From Spartinivicinus marinus (GTDB lineage Bacteria; Pseudomonadota; Gammaproteobacteria; Pseudomonadales; Zooshikellaceae), in contig NZ_JAPJZK010000001.1 in the NCBI RefSeq assembly GCF_026309355.1, positions 1,240,001-1,304,000 on the forward strand: 64,000 nt of DNA, in the 5' to 3' direction. Within the stretch, counting starts at the first letter, position 1. Every line of letters begins with the position of its first letter. Positions 9,731 through 22,198 of this stretch are shown here, piece by piece. The notes below the pieces were generated by a model. The model did no database searches and was not told the origin of the DNA. It was given only the letters and a program-made list of their open reading frames with translations. A program made the translations under genes and the position numbers.

Positions 9731-9796
9731 ATGCCTACAAGGTATATTACATGTTTTAATGTCATACACAGGAGTGAAATACCTGCCTTATATTAG
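9731..9796 (+). other. Possible leader peptide ORF
   Basis: 21 codons (MPTRYITCFNVIHRSEIPALY) after a near-perfect Shine-Dalgarno 10 bases upstream. It lies about 135 bases before the CheB-CheR kinase start. The strength of the ribosome site is the only support. Confidence 0.25.
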
Positions 9797-9931
9797 CCTG
9801 AATGTTAGATAATGGTTCATAAGAAGAAAAATGTGGCAGCAACAAGCATCAAAGAATAGTCATATGATGTAGATATTGGGTTGCCCAGTCATAAAGCTAA
9901 CTCAATATTAATAGTAAAGGGAATGCTTCTA

Positions 9932-12900
9932 ATGAAAAATAACAATTTAATTAACCCTGATGACTATGCCACCCAAACTTCAAACAGTGAAGACGAAACA
10001 AAGCACGAACAACACCAGGGTATCAAACAGACAAACATAAATTTACCTGAATATGTTGTTGGTATTGGTGCATCAGCAGGTGGACTAGAAGCGTTAGAAG
10101 AACTATTTCAAGCCATGCCGTTAAAAACAGGTATGGCATTTGTCATTATTCAACACCTGTCACCAGATTATAAAAGTTTGATGGATGAGCTGTTAGCCAG
10201 AAAAACCTGCATTCCCATTCAAATAGCTGAAAACCAAATGGCCGTTGAAGCAGACAACATCTATTTACTACCACCGAAAAAAGAAATGATTATCTCAAAT
10301 GGCAAATTATTACTCACTGAGCGCGAACACAGTGAGACAGTCAATATGCCGATTAATACATTCTTTCGTTCACTGGCAGAGTCCTATCAAGATAAAAGTA
10401 TTGCCATTATTCTATCCGGTAGTGGCTCAGATGGCAGCAAAGGCATTAAGCTTATCCATGATAGTGGTGGTTTTGTCATTACCCAAAACCTTAATTGCTG
10501 TAAGTTTGACAGCATGCCTCTCAATGCCAACAACACAAACTGTGTTGACCTTTCCTTAGCACCAAACGATATTCCTGATGCGTTAATAAAGTATTCTCAG
10601 CGAACCATTAAGGCAACCCAACAAATTGCCTTAGGCTCTCTAGAAGCTAATGAAGGTCGATTTACAGATGTTATCGTATTGTTAAATAACCGATTTGATT
10701 TAGATTTTTCTGAGTACAAGCCCTCAACCATTGTGCGTCGCTTAGAGCGACGATTAGCAATGCTACAAGCTGAAACCCTCAAAGATTATACTAACATTCT
10801 ATTATCAAATGAAGAAGAATTAGAAGCACTATACTTCGACTTGTTAATCGGAGTGACTCAGTTTTTTCGAGACCCGGAAGCATTTCAAAACCTAGCCAAA
10901 AAAATACCTGACTTATTAGAAACACTTAAAGCAGAAAGTAACGAAGAGGTTCGTATCTGGGTACCTGGCTGTGCAACTGGGCAAGAGGCTTATTCTCTAG
11001 CGATGTTAATGTATGATATTTTTCATCAGAAAAATCAAGTCAGATCATTCAAAATTTTTGCCACAGATATTCATCGAAACTCAATTGCTATAGCAGCCCA
11101 AGCTTCTTACACAACCAGTGAAGTGACTGGTTTGAGTAGTTATTACAAAAATCGCTATTTAAAAAAACTACCTAATGGAGATTATCAGGTAATACCAGCC
11201 ATAAGAAAACGCATTGTGTTTGCCCAGCATAACCTGCTAAAAGACCCACCTTTTACCAAAATGCATATGATCAGCTGCCGTAATTTAATGATTTATTTTA
11301 ATCAGGTAGCCCAGCAGCGTATCTTCAGTTTATTTACCTTTGCTCTCAAAAATAAAGGCTTACTCTTTTTAGGCTCCAGTGAAAGTCTTGGCAGACATGC
11401 CAGTGATTATCAATGTATCGATTCAACCTATAAAATTTTCCAAAAAAACCGTGATACTCAAGAACATCCAGACTTCAACCTGGGTGTGCTGGATTCAGGA
11501 CAATACAAACTTAAAGAGTCTAAACGAGAACACCACCCCATCAGCATTAAAAGCAAACAGGCCCAAGAAGTCCTACTGCAACAGTATGTCCCTCCAAGTA
11601 TATTAATAGACTGCAATGGAAATATTTTGCATGTATTTGGTAATGTTGGTGAAATGCTAAAGCTAGATGTGGGAAGTGCCAGCCTGAATTTGCGCTCGAT
11701 GGTATCAGGCCCAGCCAAGGCAGTATGTATTCAAATGCTTAATCAGGCAAATAAAACTTATAAGCCTATATGCACCCGCTTTGTCGAAGGTTTTGCAAAA
11801 TACGACAAGGTGGATATAGAAATACGGCCACTATCCAACTCTTCAAAAGATTTAGATTACTTTATTGTTACGTTAAAGCAAAGCAATACTGTACTGGCAC
11901 AACAGGCAACAGCTGGTACAGAAGCAGAAGAAGTAAACTCCAACTCTAGTATTGCAATAAGAATGCGAGAACTTGAAGAAGAATTGCAATATACCAAAGA
12001 AAGCTTACAAACCACAGTAGAAGAACTAGAAGCCAGTAATGAAGAATTACAAGCTTCTAATGAAGAGCTAATGGCTTCTAATGAGGAGTTACAAAGCACA
12101 AATGAAGAGTTACAGTCGGTTAATGAAGAGCTATTTACAGTCAATGCCGAACATCAAGTAAAGGAGTTGGAGCGGGCAGAAATAGAGGCTGATGAACAAA
12201 GTATTATTCAAGTGTCAGGTATTGGAATTCTGTTTCTTGATGAATACTTACACATTCGTAAATTTTCAGAGTCAGCGGCTAAATTATTCAGCTTAAACAA
12301 CGCCGACTATGGTCGCCCGCTTGGCGCCATTTCTGGTGAAATCGTACAAAGCCTACTGACTGATATCAGTCAAGTACTTAATCAAGGGGGGGTCATAGAA
12401 AAAGAGTTTAGCCCAGAAGAAGGTGTAGTTTATCAGATACGTATTCATCGTTTAGAACAGCTGGATAAAACAAATCAACAACGAGGCGTTATTCTTACTT
12501 TTTTAAATATCAGCAAACTCTATTCAACTCAACGCAATTTAGCCCGCAGTGAAAGTCGTTTCCAAGCCGTGTTAGATGCTTTAACGGATGGTTACTTTGA
12601 GTGGGATACAGTGCAAGACAAACTGTTTCTAAGTCACTATTGCCGACAGAAGCTAGGTTATTCCAATGAAGACACCATTACTTGGTACAACCTGCTAAGA
12701 GAGGATACAAACGATGTGTTGAATACACTTACTGAAGCATATGAACAACAAAAGGCGTTAGAAATACTACTACCATTGCGTAAACAAGATAACAACATCC
12801 ATTGGATGTTGTGTAAGTGTCGATTTCTAGCAAAACAGCAAACCAATCAAGACTATGGGCGGCTGGCTGGCCAGTTTATTGACATGCAACAGTACAAACA

Positions 12901-13621
12901 GCTTGAAGTTAGTATGCAACATCAACTGCATGAACTGTCTCGTTCTAACGAGTTATTAGAGCAATTTGCTCATATTGTTTCCCATGATTTAAAAGCACCA
13001 CTACGACACAGCATGCATAATTTACATTACCTTAATACGGCTATTGCAGAAAACGATCAACCACTAATAAAAAAAGAAGTTAACTCATTAAGTTATAATT
13101 TACATGCACTACAAAATCTAATTGATGATGTGATTCGTTTTTCAAGATTCAACTCAGAAAAGAAAAAAGTAGCAACTGTTGACTTGAATATTGTGGTAGA
13201 TCAAGCCATAAATATTCTTGCGCCTAAAATAACCAACAAAAATTTTGACTTACAGTGTGAGCAGCTGCCCTCTATAACTGGCGATAAGAGTATGTTAAGC
13301 CATTTATTTCAAAACCTATTGGGCAATGCTTTAAAGTATAATGATAAGGAAAAGCCTGAAATAATAATTAAGTATAGGTTAGAAGGTAAGTATTGCTTTA
13401 TTCAAGTACAGGACAATGGTATTGGTTTCGACCCTAACTTGTCAGAAAACATTTTTAAGCCTTTCAAACGGCTGGTCACAAAAAGCCAATACGAGGGAAG
13501 CGGTATTGGTTTGTCTATTTGTAAAACTGTGGTTGAGCAGCATGATGGTAAAATATCTGTAGACTCAACACCAGGAAAAGGAACCACCTTTACAATTCAA
13601 CTCCCCCTTAACAGCCAATAA
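9932..13621 (+). CDS. CheB-CheR-PAS-histidine kinase fusion protein
   Basis: 1229-residue cytoplasmic signalling protein. A CheB-type methylesterase domain (about 40-225) carries the serine of GASAGG (S47), the histidine of QHLSPD (H75) and the aspartate of SGSGSDG (D167). A CheR N-terminal domain and SAM-dependent methyltransferase (about 245-500, [14 protein letters not shown]) follow. Next is a Glu-rich coiled coil (about 635-725) with repeated EELxASNEEL heptads, then two PAS-like regions (about 740-990). The kinase has HisKA with [11 protein letters not shown] (H1018) and HATPase_c ([23 protein letters not shown]). There is no receiver, but receivers follow as separate genes. ATG 9932 is preferred because AAAGGGA lies about 8 bases upstream. 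Such fusions couple methylation-type adaptation to phosphorelays, but the signal is unknown. First gene of the operon. Confidence 0.93.
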   Translation: MKNNNLINPDDYATQTSNSEDETKHEQHQGIKQTNINLPEYVVGIGASAGGLEALEELFQAMPLKTGMAFVIIQHLSPDYKSLMDELLARKTCIPIQIAENQMAVEADNIYLLPPKKEMIISNGKLLLTEREHSETVNMPINTFFRSLAESYQDKSIAIILSGSGSDGSKGIKLIHDSGGFVITQNLNCCKFDSMPLNANNTNCVDLSLAPNDIPDALIKYSQRTIKATQQIALGSLEANEGRFTDVIVLLNNRFDLDFSEYKPSTIVRRLERRLAMLQAETLKDYTNILLSNEEELEALYFDLLIGVTQFFRDPEAFQNLAKKIPDLLETLKAESNEEVRIWVPGCATGQEAYSLAMLMYDIFHQKNQVRSFKIFATDIHRNSIAIAAQASYTTSEVTGLSSYYKNRYLKKLPNGDYQVIPAIRKRIVFAQHNLLKDPPFTKMHMISCRNLMIYFNQVAQQRIFSLFTFALKNKGLLFLGSSESLGRHASDYQCIDSTYKIFQKNRDTQEHPDFNLGVLDSGQYKLKESKREHHPISIKSKQAQEVLLQQYVPPSILIDCNGNILHVFGNVGEMLKLDVGSASLNLRSMVSGPAKAVCIQMLNQANKTYKPICTRFVEGFAKYDKVDIEIRPLSNSSKDLDYFIVTLKQSNTVLAQQATAGTEAEEVNSNSSIAIRMRELEEELQYTKESLQTTVEELEASNEELQASNEELMASNEELQSTNEELQSVNEELFTVNAEHQVKELERAEIEADEQSIIQVSGIGILFLDEYLHIRKFSESAAKLFSLNNADYGRPLGAISGEIVQSLLTDISQVLNQGGVIEKEFSPEEGVVYQIRIHRLEQLDKTNQQRGVILTFLNISKLYSTQRNLARSESRFQAVLDALTDGYFEWDTVQDKLFLSHYCRQKLGYSNEDTITWYNLLREDTNDVLNTLTEAYEQQKALEILLPLRKQDNNIHWMLCKCRFLAKQQTNQDYGRLAGQFIDMQQYKQLEVSMQHQLHELSRSNELLEQFAHIVSHDLKAPLRHSMHNLHYLNTAIAENDQPLIKKEVNSLSYNLHALQNLIDDVIRFSRFNSEKKKVATVDLNIVVDQAINILAPKITNKNFDLQCEQLPSITGDKSMLSHLFQNLLGNALKYNDKEKPEIIIKYRLEGKYCFIQVQDNGIGFDPNLSENIFKPFKRLVTKSQYEGSGIGLSICKTVVEQHDGKISVDSTPGKGTTFTIQLPLNSQ

Positions 13622-13683
13622 CAAATAACAAATAACAATGGATATCAATCACCAATATAAAATCCAGCTAGGGAGCTTATCAA

Positions 13684-14127
13684 ATGCAAGGCAGTCATAA
13701 TTTTTCCCTGTTATTGGGTGAAGACGATGAGAGTGACAAAGCGACAATGGAAATTATTCTGAATAGAATGAATTACCAGGGTGCATTTCACCATACTCCT
13801 GTAGGACAAGAAGTTATCGATTGGACTTTTAAAAAAAACCAATACCACAATGCCACTCATAATACACCTGACTTAATTCTGTTAGATATTGGCTTACCTG
13901 GTATAGACGGTAAAACTGTACTAAAAACCCTACGCCAAGATGATATGGGGAAAACAATTCCAGTCATCATGATGTCAGGCTCTATTTCCCAGCGAGACTA
14001 TCATGAATGTATTGCTTTAGGCTGCAATGCTTATATTCAAAAAAGCTCTGATCTCAACACATTCACTAAAAACTGTCAGTTGTTTATTGAAGGCTGGATT
14101 CAGTTATCGCAACAAAAGTTTATTTAA
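13684..14127 (+). CDS. Single-domain response regulator (Rcp1-like)
   Basis: 147 residues, a lone receiver. An acidic pocket (GEDDESD) precedes the phosphoacceptor D68 in LILLDIGLPGIDG. A conserved Ser region (VIMMSGS) and Lys (IQKSSD) follow. The sequence style (long insert before beta-3, EEYHECIALGCNAYIQK-like end) matches Rcp1/phytochrome-type receivers that pair with bacteriophytochrome-like kinases. It follows the CheB-CheR kinase by 62 bases, so that kinase is the probable partner. Confidence 0.9.
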   Translation: MQGSHNFSLLLGEDDESDKATMEIILNRMNYQGAFHHTPVGQEVIDWTFKKNQYHNATHNTPDLILLDIGLPGIDGKTVLKTLRQDDMGKTIPVIMMSGSISQRDYHECIALGCNAYIQKSSDLNTFTKNCQLFIEGWIQLSQQKFI

Positions 14128-14149
14128 TTATTAAATGAGACTCCTACCT

Positions 14150-14731
14150 ATGCAACCAGTGAATATATTGCTTGTAGATGACCAGTTATCCAGCCTGTTG
14201 GTTCTGGAAGACTTACTTGCCAGCTTAAAAGTCAACTTACTCAAAGCAACCTCCGCTAAAGATGCTTTAATGATGATGCTAGATAACGACATCAGCTGTA
14301 TTTTACTTGATGTCAGCATGCCGGAAATGGATGGCTTTGAGTTTTTAAAAACACTACAGGCAGCACCTACTCATGCCAATATTCCCGTTATTATGGTGAC
14401 TGGGAAGATCTTTAGTGAAAATGAAACCCTGCGTGCTTATCAGTATGGGGCTGTCGACTTTTTAATAAAACCATTAGATGCCCATGTGGTATACCGCAAA
14501 GTCAGTTTTTTTGTCCATCAAGCGCTGCGTATTAAGTGCATTGAGAGTATTGAGCACATTTTAAAAAACATTTCAACTGACATTATTAAACCGCTAAAAA
14601 AAATTACAACGAAAGATCACATTACTGATGACGGTTTACTCTCCGAATTAACCCAAGCCATGACAAAAGTAGAAGAATTACAGCAAAACTGGAGCAAATT
14701 TCAGCATGCTAAACAAAATACGACCCTATGA
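14150..14731 (+). CDS. Response regulator with helical C-terminal tail
   Basis: About 193 residues. Receiver domain with the DD pair (LLVDDQ), phosphoacceptor D54 in CILLDVSMPEMDG, T in VIMVTGK and K in DFLIKPLD. The last about 60 residues form a helical tail (ECIESIEHILKN..., SELTQAMTKVEELQQNW) without a known output domain. An earlier in-frame ATG at 14135 has no ribosome site; ATG 14150 follows GAG at about 10 bases. It sits between two sensor kinases and could be phosphorylated by either. Confidence 0.85.
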   Translation: MQPVNILLVDDQLSSLLVLEDLLASLKVNLLKATSAKDALMMMLDNDISCILLDVSMPEMDGFEFLKTLQAAPTHANIPVIMVTGKIFSENETLRAYQYGAVDFLIKPLDAHVVYRKVSFFVHQALRIKCIESIEHILKNISTDIIKPLKKITTKDHITDDGLLSELTQAMTKVEELQQNWSKFQHAKQNTTL

Positions 14732-14786
14732 GTAATCAATTACCTCGTTGTTGACGTATATAACAAGAAAAATTTAGGAGGCACCT

Positions 14787-17700
14787 GTGGTCAAAACCAG
14801 AATCAGAAAAAAAGCGGGTTCAGAAACCGTCAACATTGAGGAAGTCAATACTGAACAAGTTCTACAAGCGCTTCAGGAATGGAAAGATAAAACAGAGGTT
14901 GTTGACCATGCCAATTTATTAAAAGCCTTAAGAGCTTATCGAAACGGTAATTTTTCAGTACGGCTGCCGGAAACTCAGGTAGGTATCGCAGGAGAAATTG
15001 CTCGTGCTTTTAATGAATGCGTTGAGCTTAACCAGATAATGCTGAAAGAGTTTGAACGGGTCAGTAAAGCCGTTGGCCGCGAAGGCAAATTAAGCCAACG
15101 AGTTTCAGTAAGTGCCGCCAAAGGAGGCTGGGCTAATACCGTGATGGCTTATAACGCAACGGTAGAAGGCATGGCAGAACCCGTAGGTGAGTTTGGTCGA
15201 GTCGTGGCCGCTATCGCCAAAGGCGATTTAACTGAACCAATGTCATTAGAAATTGAAGGGCGCCCGCTTCGTGGTGAATTTTTACGGGTAGCAAAAACCA
15301 CCAACCAAATGATCGAATTATTAAATAACTTTTCCTCAGAAGTCACCCGCGTAGCTTTAGAAGTGGGCACTGATGGCATTTTGGGAGGACAAGCCAAAAT
15401 TCGAGGTGTATCTGGGGTTTGGTTAGATTTGACTAACAGCGTTAACGGTATGGCAAACAACCTAACAGGTCAGGTACGCAATATCGCCACGGTTGCTACT
15501 GCTGTGGCTAATGGTGATTTAAGCCAGCGGATTACCGTACAAGCCAGTGGTGAAGTGCTTGAGCTGAAAGAAACCATTAACCGAATGGTAGAAAGGCTTA
15601 CCCTGTTTTCTTCAGAGGTGACAAGAGTTTCCAGAGAAGTAGGTACCGATGGCAAGCTTGGCGGCAGTGCAGAAGTTAGAGATGTGGCTGGCGTCTGGCA
15701 AGAGCTGACCAATAACGTGAATGGCATGGCGGATAACCTCACCAATCAGGTGCGTAATATCGCGACCGTTGCTACCGCGGTGGCCAATGGTGATCTTACC
15801 CAAAAAATTACCGTTGATGCTCAAGGCGAAGTGCTAGAGCTAAAAAACACCATTAATACCATGGTGGATCGTCTCACGCAGTTTGCATCAGAAGTGACCC
15901 GGGTTGCGAGAGAGGTAGGGACGGATGGGCAACTCGGTGGTAAAGCCAAAGTGCCCGGTGTTGCGGGAGTCTGGCAGGAGCTGACCAACAATGTTAATGG
16001 TATGGCTGATAACCTGACCAGCCAGGTACGCAATATCGCCACAGTTGCAACTGCCGTGGCCAACGGCGACTTGAGCCAAAAAATAACCGTTGAAGCTAAG
16101 GGTGAGGTATTAGAGTTAAAAGACACTATCAATAGGATGGTTGATAGCTTAACCCAGTTTTCTTCTGAGGTGACCCGGGTTGCTAAAGAAGTGGGTACTG
16201 ATGGCAAATTAGGCGGTAAAGCCGAGGTTAAAGAAGTAGCAGGCGTTTGGCGCGACCTGACCAATAACGTAAATGGCATGGCGGATAACCTCACCAACCA
16301 GGTACGTAATATTGCTACCGTGGCCACTGCTGTGGCTAATGGTGACCTAGCCCAAAAAATCACCGTTGACGCCCAAGGGGAAGTGCTAGAGCTAAAGAAC
16401 ACCATTAACACCATGGTAGACAGCCTGACTCAGTTTTCCTCTGAGGTGACTCGGGTAGCACGGGAGGTAGGGACAGATGGCAAACTGGGTGGCAGCGCCG
16501 AAGTTAGACAAGTTGCAGGTGTCTGGCAAGACCTGACCAATAATGTCAATAACATGGCCAACAACCTCACCAACCAGGTACGTAATATCGCTACGGTGGC
16601 TACCACTGTCGCGAATGGAGACCTGAGCCAACGCATTACCGTAGAAGCCAGTGGCGAAGTGCTCGACCTTAAAAACACCATCAATACCATGGTGGATCGA
16701 CTGACTCAGTTTTCTTCAGAGGTCACCCGGGTAGCCCAAGAGGTTGGCACCGAGGGCAAGCTGGGAGGTAAGGCGGAAGTCCCTGATGTCGCAGGGGTTT
16801 GGCAAGACCTGACCAATAACGTAAATGGCATGGCGGATAACCTCACCAACCAAGTACGGAATATCGCGACGGTGGCCACCGCCGTAGCCAATGGGGACTT
16901 AACCCAGAAAATTACGGTAGAAGCCCGCGGCGAGGTACTAGAGCTCAAAAACACCATTAATACCATGGTGGATAGCCTAACCCAATTTTCTTCAGAGGTG
17001 ACCCGGGTGGCCCGCGAAGTAGGTACCGAAGGTAAATTAGGCGGTAAAGCCTACGTACGTGATGTGGGCGGGGTATGGCGAGAGTTAACCAATAATGTCA
17101 ATGGCATGGCGGATAACCTCACCAATCAGGTACGGAATATCGCAACGGTGGCCACCGCTGTCGCTAATGGCGACTTAACCCAAAAAATAACCGTAGAAGC
17201 TCGCGGCGAAGTTTTAGAGCTTAAAAACACGATCAACACCATGGTTGAACGATTAACTCAGTTTTCATCTGAAGTCACCCGGGTTGCCCAAGAAGTCGGT
17301 ACTGAAGGGGTGTTGGGAGGCAAAGCTAACGTTGAAGATGTTGCCGGTGTTTGGCAAGACCTAACCAATAACGTGAATGGCATGGCGGATAACCTGACCA
17401 ATCAGGTACGGAATATCGCTACCGTGGCCACCGCCGTGGCGAACGGCGACTTAGCCCAGAAAATCACCGTTGATGCTAAAGGTGAAATCCTAGAATTGAA
17501 AAACACCATCAACACCATGGTAGATAAGCTGACTCAGTTTGCTTCTGAAGTGACCCGGGTAGCTCAAGAAGTGGGCACCGAAGGTAAATTAGGCGGTAAA
17601 GCCGTTGTTCGAGGTGTGTCTGGTGCATGGCAGGAACTCACAGACAATGTGAACGGCATGGCCGATAACCTCACCAACCAAGTTCGAAATATTGCCACGG

Positions 17701-20700
17701 TGGCCACCGCTGTGGCTAATGGTGACTTAAGCCAAAAAATCACCGTCAATGCTCGAGGGGAAATACTCGAGCTTAAAAATACCATCAACACCATGGTGGA
17801 TAAGCTAACGCAATTTGCATCGGAAGTGACCCGGGTAGCCCAAGAGGTTGGAACTGAGGGCAAGCTGGGGGTTCAAGCAGAAGTGACAGGGGTAACAGGT
17901 GCATGGGGTGACCTGACCCTCAATGTAAATAAGTTAGCGAAAAACCTGACTGACCAAGTGCGTGATATAGCCCGCGTAGCCGCTGCCGTAGCCCGTGGTG
18001 ACTTAGAACAGAAAATTACCGTAGAAGCCCAAGGCGAAGTGCTGGCCTTGAAAGAAACCATCAACTCAATGATTGACACCCTGTCGCTATTTGCCAATCA
18101 GGTCACCTTTGTTGCCAAAGAGGTTGGTACTGAAGGTAAACTCGGCGGCCAAGCAGATGTACCCAATACAAAAGGTATTTGGAAAGATTTAACTGAAAAC
18201 GTAAATGAGTTAGCCGACAACCTCACCCGACAAATTCGGTCTATTTTAACAGTGGTAACAGAGGTCACCAAAGGAAATCTAACAGGCAGTATTGATGTTG
18301 CAGCACGCGGTGAAGTAGAAACCCTGAAAAATGGCCTGAATCAAATGATTCTTACCCTAAAAGAAACGTCTGATATCAATATTGAACAAGACTGGTTAAA
18401 AACCAATTTATCTAAATTTGGCCAGCTCATGCAAGGCAATAAAAGCTTACAAAGCCTGGCAGAGGTGGTTATTCGAGAGCTTTGCCCAACTATTGCAGCA
18501 CAGCATGGGGTTTATTATATTCTGGATCAAGGCACTGATGACAAACCCAAAAAACCTGAGTTAGCGTTGTTAGCCAGTTATGCCTATCACGAGCGCAAGT
18601 CAATAGCGAACTTATTTGAAGTGGGTCAGGGCCTAGTTGGTCAAGCAGCACGAGAGAAAAAACGCATTATCGTTCATCAAGTGCCCAGTGATTACATTAA
18701 AATTTGCTCTGGTTTAGGCGAGTCTGCCCCTTTACATGTAGTTGTATTACCCGTTTTGTTTGAAAATGAATTACTGGCTGTTATTGAGCTTGCCTCCTTT
18801 GAGCCTTTTAGTGAAGTTGTGCTGACTTTTCTTGATCAATTGATGACCAGCCTAGGCGTTGTAGCTAACGCAGTAAGCGCCAGCTCTCAAACAGAAAGCT
18901 TATTGCGCGCGTCACAATCACTTTCTCAAGAACTACAAGCGCAACAACAAGAACTTAAAGAAACCAATGAAAAGCTTGAAGCTCAAGCACGAAATTTAAA
19001 AGAGTCAGAAACCAAACTAAAAAGCCAACAAGAAGAATTACAACAAACTAACGAAGAACTGGAGAAAAAATCCAAAGTATTAGCAGAACAAAAGCGAGAA
19101 GTAGAAAATAAAAACCGGGAAGTGGAAGAAGCCAAAGCCCAAATTGAAGAGAAAGCCCAGCAACTGGCATTATCTTCAAAATATAAGTCTGAATTCTTGG
19201 CAAATATGTCCCATGAGTTACGTACCCCACTTAATAGTTTAATGGTGTTATCCGATGGATTACGAAAAAATATTGATAAAAATCTGACCAAAAAACAAAT
19301 TGAGAAGATGAATACTATTCACGATTCGGGTATCGAGCTACTGGAATTAATTAATGAAATTCTAGACCTTGCCAAAATTGAAGCAGGTAAAATGTCGGTT
19401 CAGATTAGTGATATTTTCCTCCATCGCATCCAAAACTGGGCTGTACGCAGCTTCCAACAAATGGCAGAAAATAAAGGTTTAGAATTTAATACCAAAGCTG
19501 ATAGTAGTTTGCCTGCCGCTATTCAAACTGATGAAAAACGCTTACAGCAAGTGATTAAAAACTTTTTATCTAATGCCATTAAATTCACCAACACTGGGCA
19601 AGTAAGCTTTATTATCCACCCTGCTCGTTCAGGCTGGAGTGAACATATTCACACATTAAATGAAGCAAAAATGGTAATCGCTTTTTCAGTTGCAGACACC
19701 GGCATTGGGATTGCGCCAGATAAAACCCAATTGATTTTTGAAGCCTTCCAACAAGCCGATGGTACTACCAGCCGTCGGTTTGGTGGCACTGGTTTAGGTT
19801 TATCCATCAGTCGTGAAATATCGGCGTTATTAGGTGGTGAGATTGTTTTACAAAGTGAGGTAGGTAAAGGGAGTACGTTTACCCTTTTCTTACCACAAGT
19901 TTACCCTGACTCGCCTCATTTGAGTGAAAACGCAGAAAAGTGGCAAGCAGAAAAGTGGCAAGTAGTCGAGCCCAAGAAACAAAATGTCCCTTTGTTTGAA
20001 ACAACAGTGTTGGATACAACAACCAGTCAAACCGTCATCGAACACACTTTAACTGAAATAGAAGATGATCGCACTTATCTGAAACCTGGCGATCGAACAG
20101 TATTAATTATTGAAGATGACCATCACTTTTCCAGAATATTACTAGAACATGCCCGAGAAAAAGGCTTTAAGGGTATTGTGGCCTCAAGTGGCGATGCGGG
20201 GCTATTTTGTGCCCAAGAATATCGTCCCGATGCCATTATTTTAGATATTAAGCTACCTATAATGAATGGCTGGACAGTGCTAGATCGTATAAAGCATGAC
20301 CCTAATGTTCGACATATTCCAGTACATGTTATATCTATTGATGATGTAACCCAACGCAGTCTAAAACAAGGTGCAATTTCCTGTTTACAAAAACCATTAG
20401 ACGATGACCGTTTAAAAAGTATTTTTGATCAAATTGTCGAGTTTCAACAGTTGAATGAAAAACAACTACTTGTTATTGAGGATGATGAAAAACAACGGTC
20501 AGCGATTATCGATCTCATTGGTAACGGCGATGTAAAAGTGACTGCTGTTGCCACAGCTGAAGAGGGGCTCGCTGCGTTAAATGAGAAAAAATTCCACTGC
20601 ATGGTACTGGATTTAATGCTACCGGATATGAGTGGCTTTGAATTAATAGAAAATATCAAACATCAAGAATCCCTGGTTAATTTACCCATTATTGTTTACA

Positions 20701-21272
20701 CAGGAAAGGAAATCACTCCAGAAGAAGAAACCAGGTTAAGTTCAGTAGCTGAGACCATTATTATCAAAAATGTAAAATCGCCTGAGCGTTTACTCGATGA
20801 AACCTCCTTATTTTTACATCGCATCGAAGCAAACCTGCCTGAGCCGAAAAGACAAATGTTACAGCAAGTGCATGAAAATGACCCACAGTTGGCCGGTCGA
20901 AAAATATTGGTAGTTGATGATGATGTGCGTAACATTTTTACGCTAACGTCTATTTTCGAAGCACATGATAGCATTACTTTATATGCAGAAAGTGGCAAGC
21001 AAGCCATTGAAACACTGAAAAGTCACCCAGACATAGAAATCATATTGATGGACATCATGATGCCTGAAATGGATGGTTATGAAACAATGGGAGCCATTAG
21101 AAAAATAAACCAGTTTAAAGGAATTCCAATTATTGCTGTCACCGCCAAGGCTATGAAGGAAGACCGACAAAAATGTCTAGATGCAGGTGCATCAGACTAT
21201 ATTGTTAAACCTATTGATACCGAGCAACTACTTTCTCTTGTACGTGTATGGCTATACAAAGAACAGTGTTAA
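14787..21272 (+). CDS. Multi-HAMP hybrid histidine kinase (GAF, HK, three receivers)
   Basis: 2161 residues with no signal peptide or membrane helix, so it is a soluble hybrid kinase. It resembles fungal group III (Nik1/Os-1) kinases and bacterial relatives built of HAMP arrays. Ten 92-residue repeats (residues 229-1148) are preceded and followed by divergent half-units. Each has [31 protein letters not shown], SEVTRVAxEVGT and [13 protein letters not shown]. Then come a GAF domain (about 1205-1360), coiled coil (about 1370-1465), HisKA with H1476 in MSHELRTPL, HATPase_c ([15 protein letters not shown]), and three receivers with D1820, D1942 and D2089. The GTG start follows a near-perfect AGGAGG. 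The three receivers make an internal phosphorelay likely; no HPt domain is seen here. Confidence 0.95.
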   Translation: MVKTRIRKKAGSETVNIEEVNTEQVLQALQEWKDKTEVVDHANLLKALRAYRNGNFSVRLPETQVGIAGEIARAFNECVELNQIMLKEFERVSKAVGREGKLSQRVSVSAAKGGWANTVMAYNATVEGMAEPVGEFGRVVAAIAKGDLTEPMSLEIEGRPLRGEFLRVAKTTNQMIELLNNFSSEVTRVALEVGTDGILGGQAKIRGVSGVWLDLTNSVNGMANNLTGQVRNIATVATAVANGDLSQRITVQASGEVLELKETINRMVERLTLFSSEVTRVSREVGTDGKLGGSAEVRDVAGVWQELTNNVNGMADNLTNQVRNIATVATAVANGDLTQKITVDAQGEVLELKNTINTMVDRLTQFASEVTRVAREVGTDGQLGGKAKVPGVAGVWQELTNNVNGMADNLTSQVRNIATVATAVANGDLSQKITVEAKGEVLELKDTINRMVDSLTQFSSEVTRVAKEVGTDGKLGGKAEVKEVAGVWRDLTNNVNGMADNLTNQVRNIATVATAVANGDLAQKITVDAQGEVLELKNTINTMVDSLTQFSSEVTRVAREVGTDGKLGGSAEVRQVAGVWQDLTNNVNNMANNLTNQVRNIATVATTVANGDLSQRITVEASGEVLDLKNTINTMVDRLTQFSSEVTRVAQEVGTEGKLGGKAEVPDVAGVWQDLTNNVNGMADNLTNQVRNIATVATAVANGDLTQKITVEARGEVLELKNTINTMVDSLTQFSSEVTRVAREVGTEGKLGGKAYVRDVGGVWRELTNNVNGMADNLTNQVRNIATVATAVANGDLTQKITVEARGEVLELKNTINTMVERLTQFSSEVTRVAQEVGTEGVLGGKANVEDVAGVWQDLTNNVNGMADNLTNQVRNIATVATAVANGDLAQKITVDAKGEILELKNTINTMVDKLTQFASEVTRVAQEVGTEGKLGGKAVVRGVSGAWQELTDNVNGMADNLTNQVRNIATVATAVANGDLSQKITVNARGEILELKNTINTMVDKLTQFASEVTRVAQEVGTEGKLGVQAEVTGVTGAWGDLTLNVNKLAKNLTDQVRDIARVAAAVARGDLEQKITVEAQGEVLALKETINSMIDTLSLFANQVTFVAKEVGTEGKLGGQADVPNTKGIWKDLTENVNELADNLTRQIRSILTVVTEVTKGNLTGSIDVAARGEVETLKNGLNQMILTLKETSDINIEQDWLKTNLSKFGQLMQGNKSLQSLAEVVIRELCPTIAAQHGVYYILDQGTDDKPKKPELALLASYAYHERKSIANLFEVGQGLVGQAAREKKRIIVHQVPSDYIKICSGLGESAPLHVVVLPVLFENELLAVIELASFEPFSEVVLTFLDQLMTSLGVVANAVSASSQTESLLRASQSLSQELQAQQQELKETNEKLEAQARNLKESETKLKSQQEELQQTNEELEKKSKVLAEQKREVENKNREVEEAKAQIEEKAQQLALSSKYKSEFLANMSHELRTPLNSLMVLSDGLRKNIDKNLTKKQIEKMNTIHDSGIELLELINEILDLAKIEAGKMSVQISDIFLHRIQNWAVRSFQQMAENKGLEFNTKADSSLPAAIQTDEKRLQQVIKNFLSNAIKFTNTGQVSFIIHPARSGWSEHIHTLNEAKMVIAFSVADTGIGIAPDKTQLIFEAFQQADGTTSRRFGGTGLGLSISREISALLGGEIVLQSEVGKGSTFTLFLPQVYPDSPHLSENAEKWQAEKWQVVEPKKQNVPLFETTVLDTTTSQTVIEHTLTEIEDDRTYLKPGDRTVLIIEDDHHFSRILLEHAREKGFKGIVASSGDAGLFCAQEYRPDAIILDIKLPIMNGWTVLDRIKHDPNVRHIPVHVISIDDVTQRSLKQGAISCLQKPLDDDRLKSIFDQIVEFQQLNEKQLLVIEDDEKQRSAIIDLIGNGDVKVTAVATAEEGLAALNEKKFHCMVLDLMLPDMSGFELIENIKHQESLVNLPIIVYTGKEITPEEETRLSSVAETIIIKNVKSPERLLDETSLFLHRIEANLPEPKRQMLQQVHENDPQLAGRKILVVDDDVRNIFTLTSIFEAHDSITLYAESGKQAIETLKSHPDIEIILMDIMMPEMDGYETMGAIRKINQFKGIPIIAVTAKAMKEDRQKCLDAGASDYIVKPIDTEQLLSLVRVWLYKEQC
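15471..18230 (+). repeat. Ten tandem 276-bp coding repeats (HAMP array)
   Basis: Period exactly 276 bp: unit starts are at 15471 and every 276 bases to 17955, with a degenerate eleventh beginning at 18231. Units are strongly conserved at protein level but differ at many synonymous sites, unlike the 873-bp repeats further on. Confidence 0.92.
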
Positions 21273-21273
21273 A

Positions 21274-22149
21274 ATGAGAGGCTTCACGGGCTATCTCCAA
21301 AATAGTTCTCAGCTGATACAACAGGCCTCAGCAAAAAAATTAGAAGATATTGAGATTGATCTTCTTTGTGAGGGTATTTTTCGGCATTATGGCTTTGACT
21401 TTCGTCAATATGCACGTGCTTCTTTAGCTAGGCGTATTCAAAGCTTCATGGAGCTGGAGAATATTAATTCTATATCAGACGTACAAAATAAAATTTTACA
21501 TAGCCAACAGGTAATGGAGCGGTTTCTATTAAACCTGTCTGTTAATGTTACCTCTATGTTTAGAGATGTAGGTATGTATTTGGCTTTCAGGAAAAAAATT
21601 GTTCCTGTTTTACATACCTACCCTTCCATTCGAATTTGGCATGCTGGTTGTTCTACAGGAGAAGAAGTTTATTCTCTTGCCATTTTGCTACAAGAAGAAC
21701 AACTTGCTGACAAGGCAACCATTTATGCCACAGATATCAATGAGGTGGCCATAAAAAAAGCCAAAGAGGGTATTTTCCCATTACAAGTTATGCAAACGTA
21801 TACAACTAATTATCTTAAAGCAGGCGGCAAAAAAGAATTTTCTCGTTATTATACTGCAAAATATGATCACGCTATTTTAGCACCAGAGCTACGCAATAAA
21901 ATCGTCTTTGCAAAGCACAACTTAGTAACAGATAGTTCTTTTAACGAATTTACTGTCATTTTTTGTCGCAATGTCATGATTTATTTTAATGAAACATTAC
22001 GCAGCCGTGTGCACCATCTTTTATATAATAGTCTTTGTCGATTTGGCACATTAATTCTTGGCCATCAGGAGACGATAAATTTAACTCCAACTCGCCTGCA
22101 ATACAAAACATTAGATGAGCAATACAGCATTTTTCAGAAAAGAGCCTAA
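21274..22149 (+). CDS. cheR: CheR-type protein methyltransferase
   Basis: 291 residues. An N-terminal helical CheR domain (LLCEGIFRHYGFDFRQYARASLARRI) precedes a SAM-dependent methyltransferase domain with motif I (WHAGCSTGEEVYSLAILL), TIYATDINEVAI, and VIFCRNVMIYFN near the end. It methylates glutamates, normally of chemoreceptors. No chemoreceptor gene is nearby, so the target may be the HAMP-array kinase or the upstream fusion protein (inference). The ATG is one base after the stop of the kinase gene, so translation is probably coupled. A reading frame extended back to 21181 overlaps the kinase and is not used. No separate CheB follows; that activity is in the first gene of the operon. Confidence 0.92.
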   Translation: MRGFTGYLQNSSQLIQQASAKKLEDIEIDLLCEGIFRHYGFDFRQYARASLARRIQSFMELENINSISDVQNKILHSQQVMERFLLNLSVNVTSMFRDVGMYLAFRKKIVPVLHTYPSIRIWHAGCSTGEEVYSLAILLQEEQLADKATIYATDINEVAIKKAKEGIFPLQVMQTYTTNYLKAGGKKEFSRYYTAKYDHAILAPELRNKIVFAKHNLVTDSSFNEFTVIFCRNVMIYFNETLRSRVHHLLYNSLCRFGTLILGHQETINLTPTRLQYKTLDEQYSIFQKRA

Positions 22150-22198
22150 ATTAATTCGTAAATGTTATATGACCTACCCACAAACAAGTCGCATTAGA

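Larger units (their letters stand above)
9373..9931. other. Long intergenic region before the signalling operon
   Basis: 559 bases without a recognised gene. It contains a family B repeat (about 9386-9485), then about 170 AT-rich bases. A strong Shine-Dalgarno (AAGGAGG, 9714-9720) precedes a 21-codon reading frame (9731-9796). The promoter of the five-gene signalling operon should lie here. Confidence 0.5.

Noticed and set aside
15149-18097. Series of minus-strand reading frames opposite the HAMP array
   Set aside because: They are antisense shadows of the tandem repeats, with repeated Ser/Thr/Leu-rich sequence, no ribosome sites and the same 276-bp periodicity.
21181-21273. N-terminal extension of CheR
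   Set aside because: Overlaps the kinase gene end and gives 31 residues unlike any CheR start.
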